Below, in pieces: positions 36,901-50,500 of a stretch of DNA of 64,000 bases. The notes below the pieces were generated by a model. That model saw only the letters and a program-made list of their open reading frames with translations. It searched no databases and had not been told where the DNA came from. The stretch is from positions 29,043,360 through 29,107,359 of the forward strand of contig OX465583.1 of NCBI GenBank assembly GCA_950022655.1, read 5' to 3'. The stretch comes from Alentia gelatinosa. Its lineage: Eukaryota; Annelida; Polychaeta; Phyllodocida; Polynoidae. A program made the position numbers and the translations under genes. Positions within the stretch are counted from its first letter, which is position 1; each line of letters opens with the position of its first letter.

Positions 36901-39900
36901 ACGATTTGTAGGGGAGATAAAGGCAATTACAAATCTAAAACCCTTTCCCAATTACTTAATTACAACAGATTTATTTCGGCATTGGCTTGACTGAGGTATG
37001 TTTTGCCAAGTTGTATAATTTCTTAATTAGAAAAGAAGTTATCTAACTTTGCAAATGCTTTTCTTTGATCTTAATTGGGTATCATACATTGACAAGAATT
37101 TCACCGATTCATCCCGACCACTGGCTTGGTGAGAATCTGTGATACATATCTGTGTCTTATAGGCTTAACACAGAACAGTCTGTAAGATTCAGAGTAGCAA
37201 TTGGGTGTCCCAAGTCACGAACGTTCTACAATGAAGTCTGTCATTATAATGTCTTTGACAAACGTAAGTCTTATAAGACCTACAATATCAGATCTTCTGA
37301 ATATGTTGCGTTTGCAATGAGCAATGGAGATAAATCAGATGGAATACGCTCATTTAGCAATCATCCTGATAGAAATTCTGCTTATAAGAAGTCTTTTTTA
37401 TACTCAGTCTTCCCGAGTAAAGGGATTTTATACAGAGGCTTTGCTCTCCCTCTGATTATAATTCTGCAGGGTATGGGCCGAGTTTAGCCTTCTTGTTATC
37501 ACTTGGTCAATCAATATTTCTACAGATGCCTGCAATTTCGTTTTGGAAACTGCTCATATTTTTTTTTTCAGGACGGCCTCGAGTCCTTCAATAACTTACA
37601 TATTTACAACAGGCTGAGCTACATGAAGGCGATCTGAGTAAGAGAATGATGGCGAACCTCTGCATGAGCTGTAAAAATATAGGGAGTAATACTGGAATGC
37701 TTAAGTTCTCCAATGGTACGATAATGGTAGACTTCTGGTCAGCCTCAGCTGTACTTAACATTGCTCTTATAATCCAGTCGCTATTTGCTGAGTAGCCTCA
37801 TCCCTTTCTGTATAAAATGTTCTCATTTAGTTCTGAGATGTTAAGTACTTGTAGAAATGAGAAGCGAGATGGATATCAAATATGTGGGCCCTTCTGTTAA
37901 TACGTAAAGAATAAGCATCTCCTTTTGGGTCACTCATTACTATTTCTGCCTTGAGTAGCGTTGATTAATATTAGTAATGTTATCATAAAGGAACCGCAGT
38001 ACCGAAAATCAATATGGAACTCCTAACTCTAATAAAGATACTACAAAAATTCTACTTGTTCCCAATCTGCTACCCTTAATTTGCGTCCTATTTTTTTCTC
38101 TCTTCATTCTAGATGCTTGCACAGGCTGTGAACATACATATTTTCTCAGCATACATACAAGATATATCTGCATAACATGTCAGTAGCTACATCTAAGATC
38201 TACTACACTTGACTATAACCCCCGCATGGTTTAGAGCTACATGATAAATGATAGTAACAAGATGATGGTCACTGTAGTTGGCTTTTTCTCATCAGGTGTG
38301 GAGATGGTGCCAGCCGCGTTGTGGTGATGATGGTGCACACGGGTAAGCTACGCCAGTCTGTACTTGGCAGTACACCAGCTTCCCTCGGGGAACTGTGGAG
38401 CAGAGGGAAAATGTGCCGTGACTTGTCGCAGTAAAGACAGCTGCCGTTGTGGTCTGGTCGAATATGAGACACTTTACTACATAGCCGTAGCGCTACGGAT
38501 AATACACTCTGAAAACTGAACAGAACGCTTTGGTTTCCGGTGATCCTCTGGTGACAATGTAATATGAAGTTTCTGTCAAAACTTGGAGAAACATTTCTAG
38601 AAGATATCTGTGATATATTCCCTGTTAGTTCGAAACCATGAAAAGAAATCATTTGGGGATTTTTGCAAATAGCATCGTATACCCCATGAGAAACGTAGCG
38701 TGCTGGCGATGTAGCGAAGTGTCCAAATACCGTCTGGTCGGCTTGTCGTGATGGAGGTGGTGTTCCTGATGGATCAGTTGCTTCAGCGGTGACATGGTTC
38801 ACTGGTGGAAGGAAGACCCTATAAACTGGGACTGAGTCATTCGCAGCAGCGTCAATAACAATAAGTTTTTTGTATGTTTGTTTGTTTTCAAATGTGTAAC
38901 CAACACATACACAATATATGTGCACACCCGTCTTCCCGCAGTCTTACATGTTTATAACAGTTATTTTTGTGTATTTCTCCACTTTGTTATCTACCAAAAT
39001 ATACATCTTTTCTTTGAATTTTTTTATCCATGAGCCCCTGGCCCAGATCTACCTTATTTGTGGTCGGTGATCAATGGGGATAAAGGGTGTCCGTCCATTG
39101 TAATAAGCTCATCAAGTTTGGCTTATAAGAGTTCTTTGTGCTTGCTTTTCGTATGTTTGTCTATGTGTTTTGTTTGTAGAATTGCCTCCTGCAGTGGTGT
39201 TCCTGTGGACACCTGTATATTTTGTTACCGCTGGCAGTTATCACAGATCTGTCGAGTCTGATCGTGGCACTGTAAGTTAACCCGTGCACAGTACGACTCT
39301 CTCTTTGTGCTTCTCATTTGCAACAGTCTTTGGTTGATGCACAGTTCTTCTTCTAGCACGTCAGTCTTGCAGAATCCCTGGTTCATCATCAATAATGCTA
39401 ATAATTATGATAATTAAAAGGCGATGCGTAGGTTGGACTGTGTCTTACGATACACATTCATCAGTTCATGAACTTTTTTTCATATGAGCACCATGATTTC
39501 TTGTCTTTTTTTCTTTTTAACATATCAGAGCATCATTAAGATGCATAACTTAAAAACTTGTAACATTTTCCTGTATGACTGGTTTGCATTAGTCGGACTG
39601 ACTTGCATGGTAAGCACCCTTATCTAATGGAAGTTCGACCATCTCGCCTGCTCTTTTACGTGTCCAACCGACCTGCAGTTGTTGAGCCGTGAGTGTGACA
39701 CAGGTATCCAATGATGAAACTCAAATCGTGTGTGTATCCCTGAGCTCTACACCAAATCATGGCGCCAGTGTCCTGTCCTACACTTATCCATTCTCTCTCA
39801 TGGACTCTCAAGCAGTCTTTGTGGTTTAGTTTTTTTTGTTTCTTCTTTAAACGTGTTAGATCAACTCTTTATGTTCCATATCCATCTGTAGTTTGTGTTT

Positions 39901-40222
39901 TCCAAGATTAATAAGAATAACACCAACTTATAATCTAAAAAAAAAAAAATGAAAATTTAAAAAAAGTTGAAGGATCTCCATTAGAATTATATATTGCACA
40001 AAACATGACTTCCAGTGTAGCGAAGAATATAACAAATAACTTGGTAGACTTCTCCCTGGTCCTATCCTAGGCTGGTCCTCGCCTCTCCTAGGCTAATTCT
40101 CGCCTAGCGGGGACTTCAGAAGGCTGTCATTGCGATACCGCACCAGGTGGCGCCACTGGCTGGGTCCTGGTGTGGCGTGGCGCTACCTGGTGGGGAGGGG
40201 CGGAGGCTGGTAGGGGGCGGCA
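30940..40222. other. Long intergenic stretch, no gene seen
   Basis: I find no domain, splice-linked exon series or element with clear ends in these 9 kb. Frames of 111 codons at 37152 and 218 codons at 38269-38925 (minus) are not recognised. The second contains a short dispersed repeat (CTGGCGATGTAGCGAAGTGTC) also seen near 1421. A patch at 36750-36960 has clustered homeobox-like cores (CCAATTAATAG, ATTTATCATACATGCATTA) and could be regulatory. AT microrepeats occur at 35720-35730 and 35944-35960. Confidence 0.4.
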
Positions 40223-40348
40223 CTAGGCCTGGTCCTCCAGGAGGAGGTGCAGGTAGGCGGTCTCGGCGTCGGCGCGCGGGTCCGTCACCGCCGGGTGCAG
40301 CTCGTTCTCCTTCAGCGCCTCCCATTTACGTCCCAGGCTCTGAGAAAC
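40223..40348 (-). CDS. FBXO33: F-box only protein 33, exon 4 (last)
   Basis: This exon encodes residues 415-455 and the TAG stop. The acceptor is CTTTCGGCGGGCAG|GTTTCTCAG, and exon 3 ends on a complete codon, so the join reads EEFDAQ|VSQSLGRKWEALKE. The VSxxLGxxW stretch matches the C-terminal part of FBXO33, where VSLGLGQPW is found. The exon is very GC-rich compared with its surroundings, as are exons 2 and 3. Confidence 0.82.
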   Translation of the reverse strand, partial: VSQSLGRKWEALKENELHPAVTDPRADAETAYLHLLLEDQA

Positions 40349-41775
40349 CTGCCCGCCGAAAGCCAAAGAGAAAAGAAACAGATGTTTATATAGTGAGGTG
40401 TGGGGGAAAAAGGTGAAAAGTTATTAACCACGCTCATAGGGCTAACATAGAATAGGTAATTATCCGAATACTTACCTTGGTAGAAGTATGAAGGAGAATT
40501 AAGGTTCTTGCGAAGCCTAGGGACTCTTACGAGTGCACTAGGGTACTCTATAGAATACACTGTCAATGGGGCTAGGTACTAGCATATTTGTACCGCTAGG
40601 GGATGGGCCTTGATATCAATTTAATTAATTCATCACCATATGGCACAGGGTCCTTATAAATTTTTTTTACATAACCTAGAGTCGTAAATATGATGTTATA
40701 TAGGGGTCATCCATAAAGTATGTACGCAATGAGGGGTGGTAATATTTTTGGAAATTTTGAGTACATCACTTCATTAGTCTCATGCGTACATGATGGAGAA
40801 GGGGAGGGGGTAGAATTGATAAGGAAACAAGGACTGGAACCCATAATTTTCCGACGTTATACAGATAACTGCTAATTTACAATAATATGCCAAAACTAGA
40901 GAGATATAAAAAGCATATTGTGTGCAACAGGAGAAATTTGTTTTCTTGGGGGGGGGGGGGGGGGATTTTCCCCTGACATTTGCTTCAGAACGCAGATTGT
41001 ATAGTAAACTGCGTCGGGACAATGATTAACTAGTTTTGCCCCCACCCCCACCCCCACCCCCACCCCCCACGCAAACCCATTCCAATGCACGTTGATGCAG
41101 AAATTGCTTCCCTTCCGACATGCCTCACGACTGTCTCTTCTGCATCGGGGGCACGTCAGCGTGCATCGGAAAGTCAGAGAGATAACAGGAGTGAAACAGC
41201 TAACCAAACACAAGTCCAACTTATATAGTATAGCTGAAAAACTCCAATGACTTCCTTTCAGTACTCAGCTACCAACATCAGTTTTGTTCTGCTTCTAGTT
41301 TGACATACTAATTTTGGCCGATGTGGTCTTCCTGAGGTTCTATGAATAATAGAATAGTTGTACGCAAAATTTCCAAAATTTCTTTACCGCAGGTCTCCTT
41401 GGCACCCCTGCCCCCCCCCCCCCCTACACACACACAAACCCTTCGTACGATGTCAATTGGAATCAGGAAAAAAATGTGGGAACAATTTACATGTGTAAAT
41501 TTCTGCCTCAGAGAAACCGAGAAAACATGGAAAATAAAAAAGTGTTGGCCATGGAATATGGCTCCGGGTATGTGTGGAGATTCAAACAACTTTAATTGGC
41601 GTGAATGAGGCTGGAATGAAAACCTTTATATCATTTTTTTTTCAGCATCGCTGAGGAAGAAGGACGTCGCCTCGTCTTGTTCTGAAATGAAAACAAGGAT
41701 TTCCATTGGAAAAATGGAAAACAGCCATCTCTGCGTATGTAATGAATGGCTCCCAAACTAATAAGCCATGCGTAC
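40349..41775 (-). other. FBXO33 intron 3
   Basis: GTACGC donor, CAG acceptor, phase 0. It contains a copy of the GTCATCCATAAAGTATGTACGC repeat (40702-40815), a G17 run (40948-40964), a CCCCCA repeat (41040-41070), a C14 run (41411-41424) and the first copy of the repeat that flanks exon 3 (41444-41750). Confidence 0.75.
40702..40815. repeat. Dispersed GTCATCCATAAAGTATGTACGC repeat, copy 2
   Basis: It opens with GGGGTCATCCATAAAGTATG and closes with CATGCGTACATGATGGAGAAG in inverted sense, so it can fold back. It is related to 2166-2290 and to a partial copy near 21230-21310. Confidence 0.6.
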
Positions 41776-41939
41776 CTGAGCGTCGAATTCCTCGGCGACC
41801 TGACCGAAAGCGACCCACATGTTGTTCTCTTCGTCTTCCTCGATGGTGGAGATGCAGCACTGCGGGATGGTGAGTGTCTTCAGCTGCGGGCCCCGCAGAC
41901 GGGCCACGGCCACCACGTCCTCCTCACTCACGTCGTAAC
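41776..41939 (-). CDS. FBXO33: F-box only protein 33, exon 3
   Basis: It encodes residues 360 (last two bases) to 414. The peptide GYDVSEEDVVAVARLRGPQL followed by KTLTI matches the FBXO33 stretch GYTVWxxNLIAIARLRGSDLKVLEV, which separates it from the related FBXO39. An acidic run EEDEENN follows. The acceptor is TGTGTCTGCAG and the donor CTCAG|GTACGC. The glycine codon is split one base plus two bases with exon 2, and the frame is kept. Confidence 0.88.
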
Positions 41940-42817
41940 CTGCAGACACATTACAATGTCACAGATGAGGACTTCTTAGTTGTAAAGATAGGTCTATTCA
42001 TTTTGATATCTCTCCATGATTTGTATCTAAATCTTTCATTCTGTATAGAGTTTTGTTTTTATTTGGTATGACTATATTTTGTTACTATATCACAGGAGTA
42101 GATGTACACTCTTTAGGTCAAAGTCTGCTGAATAAAATCTGAGGTGACGATATAGCATGGTAATTGAATGTATGGTGGGTGTGTTCATAAAAGAAAACGC
42201 CATTTAGTAACATGAGACTATATAGGACGCAACTGGTTTGTTGTCATTCATACGTGATTTTTATAAAAATCAAATCAGAGTAGCAGGGATGTCAGTTGGA
42301 GTCAGGGAAAAAGGTGGAAACATTTTTCATGTGGAATCTTCTGCCTCAAAGAGACCGGGGAAACTTGAGTAATATGTCTTTGTGGGCCATGACATGAGGC
42401 TGAGGGTCTGTTTTATTGGTGTAAATGAGGCTAAATCAATATTATCTTTCTTTGACACAAAAAAAGTAATTACGTATACTGATTAAGAAAAAGTCGATTT
42501 CCACGGACAAATGGAAAACTGACATCTCTGGGGTAGGAACCCGACGACCAACCTAGTAGGCCTATGTTTAGAGGAGACCTCAAAGAAGAATTGGGCAGAA
42601 TTCCGGACATAAAAGGGAATCTTAATTGGCAATGAGATAAGCTCTGGCATTGAAAGGTTAGATAGGAGCCCTGTTCTCCCAACTCCAGTTGCGGATGTCA
42701 CGGTGACATCAGTCTTATAGTGCACGTTGCTGAAGCAGTCTTGAGAGTAGATGACACGCCAATGGCGCAATCTTCGTTGAAAGTTCGAACAGTTTGGAAA
42801 GTTCGGACAGAATATTA

Positions 42818-43290
42818 GCTACCCTACCTCCCGACCTCTCTACCTCCTTCCCTTTCTACCTCTGACCTCCTTACCTCCCGACCTCCCTACCCCCTGACCT
42901 CCTTACCTCCAGACCTGTCAACCCATCAACCTACCTACCCACCTACCTAACCGACCTATCAACCTCCCTACCTCCCTACCTTTCTACCTTCCTACCCTCC
43001 GACCTTCCTCTCTCCCCACCTTCCTACCTGCTGACCTGCTCATGACCTCCCTATCTTCCGACCTTTATATTTCCATACCTCTTGACCTACTGACCTCTCG
43101 ACCTGCTGACCTCCTTACCTCCGACCTCTCTACCTCCCAACCTCCATACCTAACGACCTCCCTACCTACCAACCTCCCAACATTTCTAGCTGTTGACCTC
43201 CCTACCGACCAACCTCCCTATCTGCTGACCTCCCTACCTGTTGACCTCTCTACCTCCCGGCCTCCCTACCTGCTGGCCTCCCAACCTCTT
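42818..43290. repeat. GACCTCCCTACCTCC minisatellite in FBXO33 intron 2
   Basis: About 30 diverged copies of a 15-16-bp unit (GACCTCCCTACCTCC, GACCTGCTGACCTCC and similar). It is strongly strand-asymmetric, with no A- or G-rich units on this strand. Open frames through it encode only repeats. Confidence 0.9.
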
Positions 43291-43654
43291 TTTTCTTGCA
43301 ACGGCGTTGTTCCGCCTACGACGGATCTTCATTTGCTCCTTGGTGCCCCTTGCTGTACCTTGCAAGGGGAATTTGTCGGTGACTTTTCTGCCTATATAAT
43401 AAATTAGAGATCATTTTCCCATTCTGCACAGGCTGGTTCATCTCATGCTTCACTATTCATGGGAGAGGAATGCATTGATAAAGTATTCAAGGGATCTTCT
43501 AGTGTTTAATGCAGTACATACAAAACTTGGTTCTAACAGATCTCATTTAAAGACGGGGATGAAAGTCAGGACTGGGGAAAAAAGATCGGAAATTCAAAAC
43601 ACTAATAAAAAGTAAGTATTTATAACATTATTTTGGAACAGAATGGCTATAAAT

Positions 43655-43657
<3 letters not shown>

Positions 43658-43711
<54 letters not shown>
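43658..43711. repeat. (TA)n microsatellite
   Basis: About 27 uninterrupted TA units inside FBXO33 intron 2, about 180 bp from the donor side of exon 2. Confidence 0.95.
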
Positions 43712-43712
<1 letters not shown>

Positions 43713-43892
43713 TAACACTGCGAGTGTTGCTTATGCATAGGAAATGTCGGAATTCCGTCATATGGCGGAGAACTTGCATCATTGTATAGAAAAGTAATTT
43801 CTCCGGTCCCTAGAACTTCGTTATAAACGAAGTTTTACTGTAATACAAATAGACACGGCAGTATGAATATACTAATAGGAGTAGATACAGAC

Positions 43893-44584
43893 CTATGAGA
43901 GTGAAACTGGAGAGCCTGGGGCACTTCCAGGCCATCATGACGAAGGGGTCCTCCTCCGTATCCGCATCGTAGGAGTTGGTGCGCAGACCCTCCATACCGT
44001 CAACGATGTGGATCGACTCCAGGGTGTTACAGTTGTGTTGAGCGACGAAGTTCATAGCAGCCACGTTCACCTGCTGGCAGAAGAACATGCGCAGGTGCGC
44101 CAGCGGCAGCGCCGGTCGGAGAATGTCCAGCAGGCCTACGGCGCCGTCGATGGAGTGGATGAGGTTGAGGGTGACCCTCAGCGTGGGGTTGTAGCTGAGC
44201 ACGGTGCGCCAGGCGCTGTCCGGGATGCTGGGCCTGTCCGGCTCCACGCCGTGTACGTGGACGATGAGGCGCTCCAGCTTGGCCGCCCGGTTGTTCTGAG
44301 CGAAGCCGCGGAGCAGCTCGGCACTGAGGTGGTCGTAGTCCAGCCCCAGCACGCTCAGGCTGCGAAAGTTGGCGAACACACTGTCGGGGAGGTCGATGAG
44401 GCCGTACATGTCGGGGTCCTCCTTGATGCTGGCGATCTGCAGGCTGTGCAGGCTGTGCGCCTGGTGTGCGGCGAGCAGACTCAGCAAACTGGCGCTGTAG
44501 TCGGTCAGCTCGCCCACACAGCCCAGTGACAGGTGGCGCAGTCGTCGCGCCGTCCTGATCACTCCCTCCAACGCGTCCAGGTAC
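43893..44584 (-). CDS. FBXO33: F-box only protein 33, exon 2
   Basis: It encodes residues 129-360, the degenerate leucine-rich-repeat region that in F-box proteins binds the substrate. The acceptor is TTTCATTACAG|GTACCTGG. The first base completes Leu129 and the last base starts Gly360. Matches to the family include RRLRHLSLGCVGELT at the start, RSLSVLGLDYDHLSAELL in the middle and EEDPFVMMAWKCPRLSSFTL near the end; FBXO33 has EDPLVLLAWRCTKLS here. Length (692 nt) fits the phases exactly. The exon is GC-rich, which makes a long antisense frame appear at 44008-44529; that frame is not a gene. Confidence 0.9.
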
Positions 44585-47500
44585 CTGTAATGAAATATAT
44601 AGATATGTCCTATTGAATTGAACGAATTTATATTTGAAGGTTGAATAAGCTTAGACGATCATATTTTGGTCGCCGAAAATGTGTATATAAAGCTGTTATT
44701 TGAGATTGAATGTTCACTCTTGGTCCTGAGGCAGGTTCGCAAGGACTGAAACGTCGACCCATCCATAGAATATAGTTTTGTCAACGAAACTTCTGGAGTC
44801 GTCTTCTTTATATGAGTCAACATGAGGTTAGTCGTTCTCAACAACCATAGATATATCATGTATGTATCTATGTGTGTGACAACATCGCAGTGCTTTGTCT
44901 TGATGAAGGGAGGTCGCCACTTTCGTCATAGCTTCACTGTGAATGTGGTGGTTGGGGGGGGGGGGGGGTCGATCACTTTTTGGACCCAAAACTAGGGACT
45001 TTGTCACAAGAGCATATGAACCGCGCTGGAAGCCCACACAGCCACAATATCCTTTTTTCCCTTAAATGTTGGAGTTGAAAACTCTTCGGATATGGTAGGA
45101 ACCAGTCTTGATTAGTATGTGCTAAAAATTTTGTCAAGATTGGTCAAGTATTAATGCAGCCCCACATACCTCCATGTCCTACACCTACAACTTACTCTGT
45201 CCTACATCCACACCTATCTCTGCCTGGAGTGTGTGAATGTTGGTTTCCATGGGTTTTATAGATAGGACTGGTTGTTAATTTATGTAGGTGTTGGTGATTG
45301 CTAGTGTTGGTGGGTAGAGGTGTTGGTGAGTGTTGATGTTGGCAGGCATGGATTTTGGCGTTCACACGTGTTGGTGTTCACTGTTGATGTTTGTGGGTGT
45401 TGGGAGGTGTAGGTAGGAGTGGGTTGGTAGGTGTAGGTGTTATTGTTGGTGGCTGTGGATGGATGTGGGGTGGTGAGGGCCAATGTTGTTGGTGGTGGGT
45501 GTTGGGGCTGATGGGTGTGAATGTCATGGTGTTGGTGGGTGTTGTTGTTGATATTTTTCTGCATCTGCACTGTTCCGTCAATAACATGGTACTGTGGAAC
45601 TTGTTTACTCTCTGTCCACTTACAGATTACTGAAGAATAAATCGTTCACATTCTTGTCAATGTTTGACACTGTCCTAGTGCGAACCCATTAAGATAGTAT
45701 GTGAGGAGGAGGGCACAGGTGGAAGGAATTTCAGTTCCAAAGAATAGTCATACTGGAGTGCTAATGTCGGTCTGTGGATCATTATTAAAGCTGCCTAAAC
45801 CAAGAACAGATTCTTTTAACCCAATATAGAGTTGACAAACTCTAAAATGCTCTGCTGAATGTGCTAAAAGAAAAACAGTCAAAGTGTGCCTTTAAGACTG
45901 AGTCACGAATACATTTCGAAGGTCGCTTATCTGATCTATTGAAATTTGAAATATGTAAGCTTGTTTATATTTATTCATTATCCACCTAAAGCGAGTGTTC
46001 CACCAACCAGGCGCTAGCTCCGGCTTGGGCCCGAGTGGTTGTTGCGGGCAGATTTGAGGTGTCTCCGGCGGCAATCTGCTTGCACAGCCTGTTACAACTG
46101 TGTGACAGTAAACCGTAAATAAACTTTGACTTGATCTGAAAACTGCCACTAAAATTTAAGTCAGAATATTCAATTATCATACGATCGCTTTGGTTTTTAT
46201 CTTATTCTGAAGCAACTACACCAAATATAAGTTGTTCCAGAGAATAAATTTTGCAGAACGTAATATAGGCAAAGAGATATAGATTACATGACCCATTATT
46301 CCTCAAATATTTGTGGCTAGAGATTCTGATAATCAAGTTAGGTTTGAAACAATGATTGTATGGGGTTATAAGCACGGACAACCGTATGTGCTTTATGTCA
46401 GCGCGACTTTCATTCAGGCATATTTTTTCATTCGAACTGTAAAGAAATTATTAAATCTATTGAAATTAAACAATATAACGACACGTTACTTCTCCCTCTG
46501 AATGATGATCTGTTTCATTTATTTATATTTCATATCTATTTCATTCACATTTAAAAGACAAGTGACGAAATTAATTAAAGTTCAGTGACCTAAATATTTT
46601 CTTACTGGGAGGTTGTTTTTAATTGACCTTTCAATTAAGTCTGTTTTCGTTGTTAAACAGTCCTCTGCACATCATACCTTCTCTGACAAAGACTTTGTCC
46701 GTTTTGACAAAAATAACACTTCGTTCATTTGATGAATTCTGGAAAATACATGTATTGTTAAAAAGGGTTTAATCGTAAAGACTTTTTCATGACAACACTT
46801 GTTATATTTGATTACTCGTAGAATAAAGATTCTAAACGAAGGAGTAAAATTTTTAAAATGTACTTGTACATTATGGACACATATACAACCATATCTCTTC
46901 TATATGTACATACATGTATATACAATTTCCTAATTTTTGTATATTCCAAAGAAAAAAAATCAATGATACATCCTCATGGTGGATATGTATAATGTCCTTG
47001 GCCAAAATGGGGCATTGAAAATTTTCAAGTTATAAAGTTAAAAGCATATCATCCTTGACAGGGGGAGTATAATGGAGTGTAAACTGATGCACGTTGCAAG
47101 CTGAATCAACCCGAAAGGGGGCATCGGTGCAGGCCCAAAGCTGTCATCAAAAGTTGCCCAGAAAAACAATGAATTCTAATATAAATTTTTAAGTCAAAGA
47201 AGGGTTATTCTTGGCATGATGAATTCATTCCATGTCCAATTAAGACAGGTTTACTCCTATCACTAGTCCCAAACTGACAACTACCACGAATCATATAACT
47301 TAAAGACCCTGTGAATTCCAAAGAAAAAAGATGTCAACGATACATTCCAAGGATGGACATATATTATTACCTAGACTTGCCCAAGTCTTTGATTATGAAC
47401 ATTCATTAAATGATTAAAGAAAATCGGAATACAATTCATTATAGTATGTGTCCTTCTCTGACTGGCCCATGAATTAAAGACTTGTCCACCCTGACCAGAA

Positions 47501-50500
47501 TCTCCTGTTTATGACCCCAAGCCACTCCCTGTAACCCTACAACTCCTCCTCCAACTCCCCCTCCCCCTTCTCCAGTTCCCTGGCCGCCTGTGTTGTCATA
47601 GCAATGAATTTCGCCTGCTCTTGACTGTGGCTGACCTTTGGACTCTGGTAAAGTAATTAAGAGCTAACTTACTAGGACTCTTATTTTTGACTTGGACAGC
47701 CATCTGAAGCTGTACATATTCAGTATTAGACATTCTGATAAATGGAGACACCTACAAAAATATCACAAAGGGTGCCTATCATACAAGAAGGAGTTTGTGT
47801 GTTCTGCAAAAAGTATTCTTTCTACAAGTGGAGAATGTTTTGTTTTTCTTGAATAATTACACACTACTGGTTTGCCCATCAGGATAATTAATGCCCATAT
47901 ATAGTACTTTTTTCCCATGAGTAATCTATTTCTTAGACCCCTGCCCCAAGTCTGTTCACATTACCAGCTAAGCCTTGAAATAGCATTTCAAAATGTTTGA
48001 TATCAAATACCACCCCCCCCCCCCCCCCAATCGCCTGTATTACAAGTTGATTCTGGCAAATAACATCTTAGACATGCAGGGATACGAGGTCAGACCCTAA
48101 ACTCTCATAGGTTTCCTCTATAATCTGGGTCAGGTCAATCTAGCACACTGGGGGGTATCAATTTCCCAGAAGATATTTTGACCAGTAGCTCAAGACCTCT
48201 GCTTGAGGATTGTGGGGCAACATTGCGCCAGTCTACACGGCCGTTTACGGATGAGACCAGTCCCTGTATCACTCAGAGGGGGGGGGGGATAGGATACAGG
48301 GACTAAGGCCAGTCTAATTATTACCCTGAGCCATGAGAGTCTATTGGAGTGCAAATTGATGCACTTTTATTCCGAAGCTGCAGTCACCCAAAATGGGGCA
48401 GCACAGCAGTCTGGACTGTCATAAAAAATTACGAAGAGGCCTGTTTGTGGCATCAGGATATCTGGATATTCTTCATTGGGATGACCTTCTCTCCACCCTT
48501 ATAGGGGTCACTTTGGCAAGGATATACATGTACATATTCAAAGTATATAGACAAAGATAAATAGTTTTGTGGAGAGGCATCTTTAAACAATAAAAGCTGG
48601 ACATAGTAATCCAAAAGCCTTGTACACTGCATACATATTATCGTGGAACACAGATTTTCCATGGCTTGAAGCCACTTAAAAAAGCTTTAGTGAGTGAATT
48701 ACATCAACAACGAGTGGTTTCTAGAGCCCCCTTTTCACAAATGTCCTCCATGAATAAATTAAAAACCAGGAATCGCTATATCATAGGGACTGATAAGTCT
48801 ATCAGAAAGGATTTTTTCTCTATGAACTAATTGTATTCATCGGAAGATCTGTTATACAACAGAGATCAATAAACTTCTTTAAAAAGAGGGGGGAAAAGGT
48901 AACTACAAATAATCCTCTCATCAATGGCTTTGAGGTTCCTAATCAATGTTCTTCAAATCTGTAATTCATGGTTATGGGTTCTGACAGCTGAGAAATAACG
49001 GGTAGTGGCCTACATGTACAATGGTCATTAGTTTGCACTCTTATAGACTAGACGATATAACTGGATAAGTGTCTCAACTTCACATAACTAAAGAAAGGTA
49101 GATGCAATAGTCCTGAGTGTTTAATATGGGACAAAAAAATAGTTTTTCCTAACTTGAAAAAGGAAAATCACTGTTGTGTTGTGAATCACGGGGCAATTTT
49201 TATAAACAAAACATAGTTAGATAGCTAAGACTTGGGCCTATATATTGTTATATATCTGATACACCTGTGTTATTTCCTGTCATAGATTGAACATCGGAAT
49301 TTGTTGGGTAGAAAATACTAAAACATGTTACCTTCCTGTCTTCACAGTGATTTAATGCAAAATTTATTGTGATGACCTATAGAAAAAAACCACCCTATCC
49401 TCTTAGCTATTTCAAGACAATTGAAATGATACCTATATTGCCAGGCTGATATTTCCTGAGATAAACGAGCATTATGAAAGATGACAAACAGTCTGAAAGT
49501 GCCCTAAAACATGATTTTCTTATGTTATTGCATTTTTGGCATATGGTATAGCTAGAAATGGCCAATAATTACCTCTAAATAATATCTAATCTATAAGATA
49601 ACCTACCGGTTGTATCCTCTGGGGGGTTCATCTACAAATCACTCTTTATTTGAAGTATCTATGCTGATTATTGACTGAAATAGGACTGAAGGGAAATCAA
49701 ATCATACTTGCTTACTTATAATGTCAGTGATGCAAGCAGAAAAATCACCTCAGGCCAAAGTTGTTTGATAAAATGACAGGTGGCACGACAACTTTAGAAT
49801 CTTATACCTGAAAAGTTCTGTTATGTATTCTTTATGAAGTTTTTTTTTCAGAGTTATTCTTTATGAAGTTCTCTTGATTTCTATCTACTTAATTTTCGAA
49901 AATATTATTTTAACTAGCAATGGCTCTGTGCCCTATAGTCTGTGCTCTCTTAGCAGAACCCTATGTTTTATGTCTTATTGATGTTAAACCAAATATATGT
50001 ATGGAAGGTTTTAGTATGAAGCTGGTTCCTGTCGTTAGCTATGCATTTAGAGTGCTTGCACGGTAAGTGCCAAATCTTTTCAGGGTTTGTTTGTTTGTTT
50101 GTGGTTTAACATCCCAAGGGACCATGAGGGTATCTTTTCAGGGATTTCAGGGATTTACATCCATACATTATCTATTGGAAGCTTGCCAGGGAACCCCCTA
50201 AAGATCATGGAAGTAATACTGCACACATTTCCAGTGAAGTCAGGTATATGGGATTCAACAAATAATATAGGGTTGATATAGACAGGTTCTACTGAGATTT
50301 TCAAATGCAACCCTTAACTGAATTGGAGCGGAAATACCAGAGAATACCATGTAATCACTGTATTTCATCTGGAGAGGATCTAAACTGGCATCATAGACGG
50401 ACATGTATTACGTCCATTCACTTATTCCTTTATCAAAGTCTAGAGAACCCATTGTAATAAAGGTGTTTGGCGGAATGCCTTGCCTCATGAAGCAGATAGG

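Larger units (their letters stand above)
41940..43892 (-). other. FBXO33 intron 2
   Basis: GTCTGT donor, CAG acceptor. It contains the second copy of the exon-3-flanking repeat (42285-42540), a GACCTCCCTACC minisatellite (42818-43290) and a long TA microsatellite (43658-43711). Confidence 0.75.

Noticed and set aside
37152..37487. 111-codon plus-strand frame
   Set aside because: No recognised family, no neighbouring exons, and its length is within chance for this composition.
38269..38925. 218-codon minus-strand frame
   Set aside because: No domain, mixed composition, and part of it is a short dispersed repeat also seen near 1421. No splice partners.
42818..43407. 121-codon Ser/Thr/Pro/Leu-rich frame
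   Set aside because: It is the translation of the GACCTCCCTACC minisatellite in an intron on the other strand.
44008..44529. 173-codon plus-strand frame opposite FBXO33 exon 2
   Set aside because: It is a by-product of high GC at third positions in the real exon on the other strand.
45301..45633. His/Thr/Pro-rich and Gly/Val-rich frames
   Set aside because: Low-complexity GGTGTT repeat read on either strand.
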